A stretch of 64,000 bases of DNA, taken from NCBI GenBank assembly GCA_033032865.1, contig JAWHQI010000266.1, positions 2,021,501 to 2,085,500 of the forward strand, given 5' to 3'. The position numbers and the translations under genes were made by a program. This DNA comes from Dactylorhiza incarnata. Lineage: Eukaryota; Streptophyta; Magnoliopsida; Asparagales; Orchidaceae. Shown here piece after piece: positions 11,488 through 22,318 of this stretch. Below the pieces are notes generated by a model. It ran no database searches. It was not told the origin of the DNA and worked only from the letters and a program-made list of their open reading frames with translations. How positions within the stretch are numbered: the stretch's first letter is position 1; each line of letters begins with the position of its first letter.

Positions 11488-14400
11488 GGCTCAAGAAGTG
11501 AAGGGAATGAGTTTTCCCCCATTTTCTAGAAGAATTCTCATATCTAGGCACCTACCGGCATGGCACCCTAGAGCTCTCGACCAACCATGGCGGACCGGCG
11601 ATCGACACGGCTACAAACTGCAATTCAGGTCCTCCCCTCTCATCTATTTCATAGTGGGTAGATCTTATCATTTTGGCCACTAGATTTGGGGCCAATTGGT
11701 CTTGAATTGGCCTGGCCAGAAGCTTGTGATCAAGCTTTCTTCCCTCGTGTAAAATTCTGATTCTGGCCGCCTCCGACCGGCCAACCACCGTACATCATCG
11801 GCCGCCACCTCAACGGAGGTGGTGGAGGCATTGGCCGACCGGGAGAGCGTCTAGGTGGCCAGAAAATCACCCCCCAAGTTGCTACAGGGCGGGCCAATCG
11901 TGGTCGTTGGCTGATTGGAGAAGGTGCAGGGATGCCCTTCGTTTTTGCTTTAAGATCTGTGCATAGATCTGGTAATTAGTTTATTTGGTATTGTATTTTT
12001 CTGCCCCTTTACTAGCAGTGCATAGATTAATTTATTAAAAATACTTACTTCCCTCTACAGAAAAAGTGTTCAACACCAACGTTGTATCCCTTGGAGTCTA
12101 CTTTAATTTAAAATTTGTTTCAGCACAAAATGATTAATGTAGCTCCCTATAGAGCCATTTTGGTGGGACTGGTCCCTAAGGTAGGACAGCCACTAATTTT
12201 GGAATAACTTTTGATTGGGTCATGGGATTGACTCGAAAATTGAAACATAGGCTATTTGTACCTACACCCTTGACATATCCAAAGATGGGAATTTTAGGAG
12301 AACATTGTTCTAAGGTTTTTGTAATAATTTAATAATTCATATATTATTTAATTATAAGGTCTAATGCCCTCCAATCCCCTCCAAATTTTGGTGGGTGCCT
12401 CTTAGCGTTATTATATGACCCTGGTAAAAAATTTCATCCCAATTGGGACTGATTTAGTTGGGTAATTACTGAACCCAAGTTTGGTCAAACTAGGTCAAAC
12501 TAGATCAAAAGTGCATGTGATGGAATTAGGTGGTCAAATCTCATCCAATTGGTGTGAAACTTTGGCCACTGGCTTAGAATCACATAAGACACCCTCAAGA
12601 GTAATTTGGGGTGATGTGGGGTGGATATGCCCTAGGATCCTAGTTCAAACCTTAGGGTTGAACTTTGAGCCTTGTGAAGGACATAGGGGCATATGTCCTT
12701 GAATGGTCATAAAACTTGGTAGATAAGTTCATAGGGTGTAAATATGTCCTATGAAATTTTATGAGAATTTTAGGAACAGTTATCCCCTCTGATTTAGGTT
12801 ATAACCATTTTTGGGAACCTTCTCTTAAGAAAAATTTACATGCTCAAATTATTTTGGATGTTGATAAAAGTTTGGTAGATTGCATAAAACCATGATATAG
12901 ACCTCTGGTAATTTTTGTGTAATTATTGAATTGATTTAATTAGCACTTCATTCACAAGTCATCTATTTTGTCTTAGGAATATGTTAAATAAATGAGAGCC
13001 AAATACCCTCTGGAAAATTATGAAACTTGGTGGTAGGACATTTTAGGGCATTATAAAGCTCTGTGAGTTTTTGTATAATTTTTGGAGTTATTTATCAGTA
13101 GGTTACTTCACAATTTTTCCTAGTATGGGTTTACTTGGAATATTTATTTATGTGACTAATTAGTTTTGATAAATTCTAAAATTTAGTCAGTAGACTTTTC
13201 TGATCAATATAAAGGTCTGGTAATTTTTCGATAATTTTTGGACAAGTATTTTTTGTGGTTCCTTCTTTAATTTCTAATTTGGGTATTTATTCAATATTAC
13301 AATTAGAGGCCAACCCCTTATTACAAAATTGTGATATTATGTCTTTACTGTTATCTTGACATCATAGATTTTCCATAATTTTATGGGAGATTTATCATAA
13401 GGATATCTTTCACCTCATGTACAATTTTATACTTGGCCAATGTTGGAGAAATTAAAATAAATGAAAAATAATTAGGGAAAAATATGATTCTCTGGATTTA
13501 GGCTTGGAATATCATGATAGACTCCCAGTAATAATCTTGGGTCATTTGGATGAATATTTGGGGTACCTCCTCTTATGCAACTCATATAACTCATTTGGTC
13601 TGCGTATAGTAAAACTATAAAACTTGGGTAAATTGAAGACCAGTAGGGTGAAATGGAAGGTAGATGGTGTACCAAGTATGGTTGGGAAGATGTGAGGTCA
13701 CCAAAAGGAGCTCATGTGATGAGAGTGTACTTGGTGAGTTAAGGGTAAAGATGTGCTCGAGATTGACGAAAGATCGTTTTCCCATGGGTAGTCAGAAAAC
13801 ACTTAGGAGGATAATTCAAGTGTAATGATAAGAAGGGTATACTTATGGGTAGTCACTAATAACATTAAGTTCCTTGGAAAAGGAGCTTTGGGGTGTCATC
13901 CCATTGTAGTTTCTAGTACCGTGGCGAGCCCCTCATAGGATAGTCCTCGGGAAGTCCATGGTTAACCCTAAACTGTAGGAATAAATTGTTATATAAGATT
14001 GTCTTAATAATCCACACACCCACACCCTGTGGTTACGGGAGGTTTGTTTGTTGGGTCTTACGAGCGGTAGGCTCGGTGGTTGTAGCAGCTGACTAATTAG
14101 TCTGGTGAGCTTGTGACTCAATAATATTTGTTGATGCGGACGGGTTGGTCCGGCGGCCGGTGGCTCGGAAGGTTAGGGTGACGGGCGGGTTAGCCCGGGG
14201 AGCTTATGGCTCGAAGATAGATGATAAACATATTTTCATGTGCATAAAGGTGGTGGGTCTTCGGTATTGATGGTCGTTCACACCGGCGTCGATACGCTGA
14301 CTCGGCAAGTGTGGATTTGCACTTAGCCAAAAAAAGTCTTGTGGTCCAGCCAGTAAGAGTACGCAGATGCTCCGCGGTTTTGCATTGAGGCGTACGATAG

Positions 14401-15327
14401 GTCTAGGTTAGGTAGTGTGAATACCAACGTAGAGGTGGGCGAGGCCCAACCCACCGCTTCTGTTTGCCACTACGAGAGTATCCTGGGAGTCTTGTTAACT
14501 CCAAAAAGGGGGAACTAAAGGTCTGTGCGCATAGAGTCGAAGTGTGTGAATTGCACTTCTATGAACATAGCATAAACGGCATAACTCTGCATGTCATGGC
14601 ATAAGCATTGCATTTCAACCCCTACCCCTATCGTATAAATTGGTATGGGACTTCTTATATGATAGGCCTTGCTAAACGACCCCTTGGTCTATAGGTTTGT
14701 ATGGCATTCCTATAAATCAATTGTTATTTTTCTACCCTTACTTACTATCCTTTACATGCTCTTTATTATGCTGTATTTACTGCTTTAATTATATATGCAC
14801 ACCTGTGTAGTGGTAGTTGTTCCTGTAGCTAGGTCACGTCATCTGCTATATTTTTACCCCTTGCTGTCCTCCGCTTCGTCCTCCCGCTCGATGTCTAGGG
14901 CCACTGAAGGATGGATGGGTGGGAAACAAGGCTTAGTCTTTTTGACTAATGGTCGGTGGACCATATCATTTAGGGGACCGAGCAGACGCAACAGCACCAG
15001 AGGCCGGTGTAGATGGAGGCGGGACAGTCTAGTATAGGAGCACCAGTTTCAGGATCAGTGAGTCATTAGTATTTAGCTTCCGCGAGTGATCTTGTAGTGA
15101 GGACATGATATACAGGGCATGAGCCCTTTTATTATTGTAACCTTTGTTATTTCAGTTATATCATGTGGACATTTTTATATATAGCATGTGATTTGTGGAC
15201 TTGAACTTCTATTTGTTCGTTTATTCTTTTCTTCTTCTATGATCGATATGGCCGGCAGGATCGGCGCTTTGTAGTGGTGACCTTCCCGTGTGTCGGTGTC
15301 ACCGCAAAGCGGCGGTTCTGGGCATAA

Positions 15328-17300
15328 TGTAACACCCCAAAGATCGTGGTTCAGCGAGGTAGGCGGAGTGGTAGTGCTGCGCTCGGGATAGGCTAAAAAT
15401 TCCACATCAGGTCAATGCGCACGACCATTGTCCTCTTCGCGCACGACCAGTGATCGTGCGTCAATGATCGTGCGTAACCCGCAAGGAATCGGAGTTCTGT
15501 CTCGGCTTATCGCACGACCATTCTCCTCTTCGCGCACGACCAGTGATCGTGCGCCTGTGATCGTGCGCGCTATTTATCTGCTCCGCGATTTTGAGCGGAG
15601 GAGACGATCCGGCCGTCCAAATCCTTTGGAATTCGATCCAATGGCTAGGATTAGTTGCTGGAGGGTCTTAGGGCTTGTGAGAGGAGTTAAACCCTCATTC
15701 TTTTGAGGCTTTTCTCTCTCCAAACCTAGAGGAAGAAGAAGGAGGCAAGGAAGAAGAAGGGAGATTTCGCCATTGACGGAGCTCCGGAGCTCCGTTTCGC
15801 GAGCCATTTCCAGATCTGGAGAGTGCAGCCCGGTGCGGTCATTTCCTTCCGTCTAGAATCTCGGATCCATGGAGAAAAAGAACGCTCCTAGGGTAACGAT
15901 TCCTTTTCCCGTTGTTTGGACTTGTCTTTTGTCCTCTCCTTCATTTCTCTATGCTTGCATGAGGGATCCCTTTCACCAAATGGGTGAAGGGTAGGATTCC
16001 CTCAAGTTCTTCGGAACTCCGGGTCGATTGTGTCCGTCCCCGGCATATTGCATGTAGAAAATCCGGTAGTCGTGCGGATTTAGGCATTTTGTGTGAAGCC
16101 TATTCGTGGCCGTGAGCCCGAATCGGTGATGCTTGGATTGCGACGTTGCATTTAGGTTAAGCCTAGAATGCGTACCGGAGAATGACTCCGTGAAATCGTC
16201 TATAGTAGTGCGGGATTTAAGTGTAGGCGTCTTGTGAAGATCCTAACGAAAGCCCCATGCTTTGAGATTGGATGAAGGCAAACCTTCACCGCGAAATTGA
16301 TGCGGAGCGTATTATACCTCCCATATTTGAGTATTTGTGAAGCCTAGATCCTTGTGAAGGGATTAGGTGCGTAGCTTATATTTGTGTAGCACTTGAAAGT
16401 GCTAAAACCTTACGGGCCGAGGCGAAGCCGTACCCGCGTCGTGCGATAGATCGCAACGATTAGAGCACGGGCAAAGCTAAACCGAACCCATTTCCATGCA
16501 GATCGGCAAGAGGTCCCTACCTCATGTAAGCTGTGCGATCATGGGAGAGGTCGTGGAAGGTGTTTTACCTAGACCGACCAAAAGCTCTTTTTCCCACCTA
16601 AGGCGATGGCCCTTACGTTGGAGTGTTTGTGGAATTGATGTTGTTAGCCTCATGCGGTTGTTTAGGCGGTTGTGGGGAACCTTCGGGTGAACCCAACTAA
16701 CATCATGTGCATACCTAGGTTCCCTCCTTTTTGATGCTCAACCTAGAGGATTGAATGTGCTTGAAACCTCACCTTGTGTAGTTGCACTTTCTTTATTTTA
16801 GTACTTGTGCTAGTATGGCTTGCTTGCAGGGTAGAATCTCCGCCACCCCGGGAAAGGGGTGGGGTCATTATAATTTGGTCAGCTGTGCTGACCGTTACTT
16901 TGTTTGCCACCGCTTGGTGGAATGTTCTTATGCAGGTGCAGGTGAGCCTAGCGGGAAATAGCGGGCGGTGGCCCCTTTTGCTGAGTTGGCCCTTGAAGGC
17001 CAGCCTCCCTTTTTAGCTTTCTCATGTATTGCAGGCCTGCGTGCCGATGTATGTTTTGGAGTTTTAGTACATTTGTTAAATGTAAGGCCTTAAGGCCATA
17101 ACTCTATTTCATGGTTTCATTCCTACGATAGTGGACAATTCTAATTGAAATGTTAAATCATTATGCTTCTGCTAGTGTTAGTATACTCTGTTGTAGTTCT
17201 TTCTGTTTATCACCTTTTAACTCCTAGCTAGTGTGGTTTGTATGGCGTGGGGTCCCGGCCGGACCTACTGTTATACTATTCGTACTGGCAGGGTGTTACA
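15328..17300 (+). repeat. 5' LTR of Tekay-like element
   Basis: Starts TGTAACACCCC and ends GGGTGTTACA (terminal inverted TGTAACACC). U3 carries the palindromic GCACGA module (15417-15570), followed by a CTATTTAT TATA-like sequence at 15570-15577. Short frames within it, also present in the 3' LTR, are not genes. Confidence 0.95.
15417..15570. promoter_or_regulatory. Palindromic GCGCACGACC / GATCGTGCG module (Tekay 5' LTR)
   Basis: Seven or so copies of CGCACGA(C/T)CA in both orientations form dyads such as GCGCACGACCAGTGATCGTG. They abut the putative TATA region. The final ~52 bp (15532-15583) closely resembles 57671-57725 in the unrelated Athila-like LTR. The second Tekay LTR has it at 22408-22561. 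An enhancer or silencing-target role is inference. Confidence 0.75.
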
Positions 17301-17318
17301 ATTTGGTATCAGAGCTAG
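17301..17318 (+). promoter_or_regulatory. Primer-binding site of Tekay-like element
   Basis: ATTTGGTATCAGAGCTAG directly follows the LTR, the tRNA-Met type site standard for this lineage. Confidence 0.85.
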
Positions 17319-17409
17319 GTTTCGATCCTAGGACCTGTGGGTTATGGGCCCACCACGCTTCCGCTGCGATCCGTAGTTTAGCGAATTCGGGACGAATTCC
17401 TTTTAAGGG

Positions 17410-18790
17410 ATGGTGTGCACGGGATGTGCATTCACCTAAAACGACAAAAACTAATAAGAATGTCCACTTAGGAATGGGAAAACATACTTGTTTGCGGAAC
17501 CTGAGCGTTCTATGATTGTTGTTTGCTATGTTTTCAGTCACTAAATTGTGTCTTACACGATTATAGGCGACTAGAAGTGGTGCGGGGCCGTCTCAACCCC
17601 GTAACACTGCTGAAAGTAGTGGGTCGGCTGAAGTGCCAGCGACCACTCCTCCTGCTGAGATGATCAGGTTAATCGCAGAAGCTGTCTTCGCGATGATCAA
17701 TGCTCAACCGCAAAGGCTTGCACAGCCTGCTACGCCTAATACAGATGCGGCCCCGGTGATCGAACCTGCAATGGAACCTGCGGTGGAACCGAAGGTTGAG
17801 ACCCCTGTGCCAGTGGCTGCAGTGGAACCTGCGGTGGTGCAAAGGGTGGAGCGTCCTGTAGAGCGTGTAGTTGTTGCGCGAGCGCGTGATCAACAGCTGC
17901 AACACTTTCTAAGCTTCCATCCTCCAACTTTCTCGGGGACCGGATCCCCAACGAAGGCAGAGGACTAGCTGTCAACGGTTAGGAAGATTCTAAGGGCGAC
18001 AGCAACAGAAGAAGTTATGATGGTCACTTTAGCCACCTTCCTCCTTAACGGAGAGGCAGAGCGTTGGTGGGCTGAACAGGAAGTGCACAAGTTCGGAGGC
18101 AGGGAGATTACCGAGATCACGATAGTGGAGTTCTCAAAGTCTTTTCTTCAAAGATATATTCCTTCTGCCCAACGCATTGCGTTGCAGAACCAGTTTCTGA
18201 AGTTAACTCAAGGCGACAGCTCAGTGGATGAGTACTTGCACGAGTTCACTAAGCTGGGTCGTTATGCGGGGCCTATGATGGAAGACGAAGAGACAAAGAC
18301 GAACAAGTTCTATGAAGGTCTTCGGGACGAGTTGAGGCTGCACCTTGCAGGCCCTATGACGTTAGGTTTCCAGGTGATGGTCCAAACTGCCAGATCCCTA
18401 GAGTTGGACATGAAGAGGGTACAAGCAAAAGCTGTGGCAAAGAAACCTGAGTTTCATGTGCCAGTCTCTCAGTCCAAGTCAGAGTTCAGAAAGAACAAAA
18501 GGAAGTTCAAACCGGCGGAGCAAAACCGCTCAAATGTTTCGGGAGCAACGACTGTGCGGAGTCCTATCACGTGTTTCACCTGCGGGAAGGTGGGACACAA
18601 GGCCGCAGTGTGTCGAAGTGGTCCCCCGAAGGCAGAAAATCGAGCATTGGACTATGCTCGAGCTGCGGAAAAGGGTAAAGCTGCGGAGTCTTCGGCTTCC
18701 CAGCACATTACTCCGACTCAGCCGAGAGTCTACTCGCTTGGCCAGCAAGAAGCCATACGACAAGCTGATGTTGTCACAGGTATGAATTAA
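17410..18790 (+). pseudogene. gag: Gag polyprotein of Tekay-like element (one nonsense codon)
   Basis: Gag forms the particle and binds RNA. The continuous frame runs from 17567 to 18790, broken only by TAG at 17966-17968, where this family normally has Trp (AED-W). Order: Pro/Val/Glu-rich N-terminal part, capsid-like retrotransposon gag domain (about 17960-18420; ATFLLNGEAERWW), basic linker, and zinc knuckle CFTCGKVGHKAAVC (C-x2-C-x4-H-x4-C, near 18570). The frame has no suitable AUG: the region 17567-17632 looks like a normal Gag start but lacks Met, whereas an ATG at 17410 could be joined to it by splicing (17413-17566). At its end the reading frame enters a probable intron and stops at TAA 18788-18790, giving a Gag-only product from unspliced RNA. 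Confidence 0.85.
17413..17566 (+). other. Possible leader intron of gag
   Basis: GTGTGC directly follows an ATG at 17410-17412, and TTATAG precedes GCGACTAGAAG at 17567. Removal of these 154 bp would put the ATG in frame with the Gag start. Donor and acceptor are GT and AG but not strong, and an alternative acceptor (TTTTCAG) lies near 17537. Loss of an original ATG by mutation is the competing explanation. Confidence 0.4.
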
Positions 18791-18861
18791 AAATTAGCTT
18801 TTGCATAGCTATTTGTGATTATACTGTTGTGCAACTGTATGTTTTATTCGTGTGCAATTAG
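18780..18861 (+). other. Probable 82 bp intron at gag/pol boundary
   Basis: ACAG/GTATGA at the left and GTGCAATTAG/GC at the right give canonical GT-AG borders. The segment is AT-rich compared with its coding flanks, contains an in-frame TAA right after the donor, and is not a multiple of three. Removing it joins the gag frame directly to the pol frame, with the protease signature DTGAS some 16 codons later and the spacing normal for one-ORF Tekay elements. Unspliced RNA gives Gag only; spliced RNA would give Gag-Pol. Splicing itself is not shown here. Confidence 0.65.
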
Positions 18862-21658
18862 GCTTTGTCCTAATTTTCAACTATCCGGCGAGAGCTCTAT
18901 TTGATACGGGTGCATCGCACTATTTTCTGTCTGAGGACTTCGTGGTGCGAATCGGAGTGCCATCTACCTTCGTAGAGGATAGATTAGAAGTAGTGCTACC
19001 CAATGGATCTCGCATGTCTGCGGATAGGAAGAGCCGTGTGAAGGTGCGGATCGGAAATCAGGATTTCGATTTGGAAGCATCGTTATTACCGTTAGCTGAA
19101 TTCGATGTGATCTTCGGCATGGACTGGCTCTCGGAGCAGCGTGCATGCATAGATTGCAATTCTAAGGAGATCACTCTGGGAAGGAACACCGATGGAGAAA
19201 CCACGTTTTCCGGTATGCGAGGAGCGAGCAAGACGCTGATGTCTGCTCTCCAAGTGGTTAAGGCAGTGAGAAAAGGCGCCGAGTTGTTCTTCACCTTGTT
19301 GGAGACTTCGGAGCCGAAGCCCAGGTTATGTGATGTCCCAGTCGTAGCGGAGTACGCCGACGTGTTTCCTAACGAACTCCCTGGGGCCCCGCCTCATCGG
19401 GAGATTGATTTCTGTATTGAGTTGGTGCCAGGTGCCAAACCTGTGGCCCGCTCACCGTACCGGATAGCGCCGAAGGAATTGGCAGAGCTGAAGGTCCAAT
19501 TGCAAGAGCTGCTAGAGCAAGGCTACGTACGTCCAAGTTCATCGCCTTGGAGTGCACCGGTCCTCTTTGTGAAAAAGAAGGACGGGAGCTTGCGTCTATG
19601 TATCGATTATCGAGAGCTAAACAAGTTGACCGAGAAGAACCGATATCCGATTCCAAGAATCGATGATCTATTCGACCAGCTGGTTGGGTCGACGGTATAC
19701 TCCAAACTGGACCTAAGGTCCGGCTATTACCAACTGCGGATAAGGGAATGTGACATTCCAAAGACAGCGTTTAGTACACGCTTTGGGCACTATGAGTTCA
19801 CGGTGATGCCGTTCGGTCTGTCTAATGCACCGTCGGTATTCATGGACTTAATGAATAGGACGTTCCGTGAGTATTTGGATCAATTTGTGACCGTCTTTAC
19901 CGACGACATTTTGGTATACTCTCAATCGGAAGAGGAGCATGTAGGGCACCTGCACGCCGTTCTGAGCACCTTGAGGAGGAGTCAGCTATATGCCAAGTTC
20001 TCCAAGTGCGAGTTTTGGCTACCGTCAGTAGCATTCCTTGGTCACTTCGTTAGTGGAGATGGAATTGCGGTTGATCCGTCGAAGATAGAAGCGATCCGAG
20101 CCTGGCCTTTGTTGAAAAACATAGCGGAAGTCCGAAGTTTCTTAGGACTTGCCGGCTATTATAGGCGCTTTGTGGAAAACTTCTCGAGGATTGCACTTCC
20201 TCTAACTAAATTGACTAGGAAAGATCATAAGTTCGTTTGGTCGCCCGAGTGCGCACGAGCTTTTGAAGAGCTGAAGAGTCGTCTGACCACGGCGCCCATT
20301 CTATGCTCGCCATGTGGTACGGAAGGCTACAAAATTTATAGCGACGCCTCAGGGAGTGGTTTGGGTTGTGTCCTGGTGCAGTTCGGTAAGGTAATTGCCT
20401 ACGGCTCCCGGCAGTTGAAGGTTCATGAGAGGAATTACCCGGTCCATGATTTGGAGCTAGCGGCCGTGGTATTTGCTCTTAAGCTTTGGAGGCATTATAT
20501 GTATGGCGTGAAGATCGACATCTTTACCGACCACAAAAGCCTCAAGTACTTGCTGGATCAAAGGGAGTTGAATATGCGTCAAAGGAGGTGGTTGGAGTTC
20601 CTTGGGGACTACACCTTCGACATCAAATATACTCCTGGAAAGGGAAATGTAGTTGCGGACGCGTTGAGTCGTCGGGCTCCCGCTCAAGCAAATTGGATTT
20701 TGATGCACGATGAGCGTCTAATCCGCGAGCTGGAAGAAATGGAGATCATTTGCATTGATTGAAGAGCGTCTACTTCAGCATGCTTGAACTGGACGGAGGT
20801 TCAATACCACCTTGCAGACCGAGTTCGACAGGCATTGGAGCTGGATGAGAGCATGAAACGCTTTAAAGCGGAAACCGTTGACGGGTTAAACGCTGATTTC
20901 TCTTTCGAAGATGGCCTTATGTGGAAGAATGGCAGATTGTGCGTCCCAAACATTGGTACTCTACGGGCAGAGTTGATGTACGAGGCTCATCATACCAAGT
21001 ACTCTATCCACCCGGGAAGCACGAAAATGTACATGGACATGAAGAAACTTTTCTGGTGGCCGAGTATGAAGAAAGACATTGCCCTCTACGTGGCCAAGTG
21101 TAACACTTGCGCGTTGGTGAAGGTGGAATGTCAGCATCCCGGTGGATTTTTGAAGTCCTTGCCGATTCCGGAATAGAAGTTTGACGATATTTCGATGGAT
21201 TTCGTGCACGGATTGCCGAAATCTCAGTATGGAAACGACGCCATCTGGGTGATCGTGGACAGACTGACAAAAGTATCACATTTTATTCCGAACCGGAAGG
21301 ATGATTCTGTAGAAAAGCTAGCGAAGCTCTATGTCGATAGTATTGTGCGGCTGCACGGTGTCCCTCATAGCATTGTCAGCGATCGTGACGGGCGTTTCAC
21401 ATCGAAAGATTGGAGGCTTATCCATGAGCTGTTGGGCACTAAATTGAAATTCAGCACGGCCTTCCACCCGCAAATGATGGACAGACCGAGAGGACCAACA
21501 GGACTATGGAGGATATGCTCCGAATGCGCGCTCTAGATTTTGGAAAGAAGTGGGAAGATCATCTCTATATGATCGAATTCGCCTACGATAATAGCTACCA
21601 AGCCAGTATAAAGATGGCTCCCTTCGAGGCCCTCTATGGTAAGAAGTGAAGTACGTCG
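18862..21658 (+). pseudogene. pol: Pol: protease, reverse transcriptase, RNase H, integrase core (broken)
   Basis: Protease: [10 protein letters not shown] near codon 20 and FGMDWL downstream. Reverse transcriptase: [23 protein letters not shown] and catalytic FTDDILVYS (about 19900). RNase [12 protein letters not shown] to [10 protein letters not shown] (20335-20690). A TGA at 20760 precedes the integrase zinc-binding part (HH and CNTCALVK, 20990-21120), TAG at 21174 replaces the Trp before KFDD, and the catalytic core follows (MDFVHGLP, VSDRDGRF). A 1 bp loss near 21470 shifts the frame just before the expected catalytic Glu, and TGA at 21647 interrupts again. Protease to RNase H (18862-20762) is a clean 630-codon frame; integrase is dead. 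It depends on intron removal at 18780-18861 for fusion to Gag. Confidence 0.9.
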
Positions 21659-22306
21659 TTGTCTTGGGCGGAAACGGGCGATACTAAGCTATTAAAGCGA
21701 AAGGATGTTGAGGAAGCAACTTCGACGATCCGAACTATTCGTGAAAGGCTATTGATTGCCCAGGATAGGCAAGCAAAATATTACAACGCCAAGCATAGGA
21801 ACCTAGAGTTCGCCGTCGGTGACCGGGTTTACCTGAAGATCAAACCGTTCAAAGGGGTATCAAGGATCCGACGCTTGAAAAAGCTCAGTCCAAGGTACTT
21901 AGGACCGTTTGAGATTGTGGAACGTATTGGTGATGCGGCTTATCGGCTTGCACTATCTGCAGAGCTGAGCGGTCTGCACAACGTGTTTCACATTTCAGTT
22001 CTGAGGAAGGCAGTGCAAGAGCCTACTCATATCGTTGCGGTTGGCAAAGTGCCGGTTGATAGTGGGTTGTCGACGAAAGTCAAGCCATTACGCATCGAGG
22101 ATACCGAGGTAAAGCAGTTGCGGAACAAGTCCATTCGGATGGTAAAAGTCCGGTGGGATAATTACGACCGAGAGGAGCTATCTTGGGAGAGAGAGCAAGC
22201 GATGCTTGCAGAGTACCCCGAGCTATTTCTCTTAGGTAAATTTTCTTTAAAAACTGTAAATTCCTGCTATTACTGTTTTCGAAATTTCGGGACGAAATTC
22301 TTTTAA
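21659..22306 (+). pseudogene. pol: Integrase C-terminal region with chromodomain-like tail
   Basis: 215 codons open after the last frameshift and stop. It contains RQAKYYNAKHRNLEF and VYLKIKPFKGV (integrase C-terminal, GPF/Y-like SPRYLGPFEI), HNVFHISVLRK, then MVKVRWDNYDREELSWE with YPELF, the usual form of the chromodomain end in Tekay/Del elements. Chromodomains direct integration into heterochromatin in chromoviruses. It is normally the end of one pol polyprotein, here cut off by TGA 21647 and the shift near 21470. Confidence 0.85.
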
Positions 22307-22318
22307 GGGGGGTGGAGT
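22290..22318 (+). promoter_or_regulatory. Polypurine tract of Tekay-like element
   Basis: GACGAAATTC then TTTTAAGGGGGGTGGAGT immediately before the 3' LTR; a typical plus-strand priming site. Confidence 0.85.

Larger units (their letters stand above)
10740..15327 (+). repeat. 3' LTR of element L, left part
   Basis: Begins TGTAACATCCCC and is colinear with the 5' LTR. It breaks at CATAA (15323-15327), where the Tekay-like element is inserted, and finishes at 24297-24331. It contains the palindrome at 10776-10802, the GCGCTAGCGC array and a TATA-like box at 11478-11487. Confidence 0.85.

Noticed and set aside
15417..15570. CRISPR-like array of short palindromic repeats
   Set aside because: Eukaryotic LTR context, no unique equal-length spacers, no cas genes; the repeats are U3 dyads.
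15428..17541. Open frames of 60-94 codons, repeated at 22419-24007
   Set aside because: They lie in the two LTRs of the Tekay-like element and are duplicated only because the LTR is.
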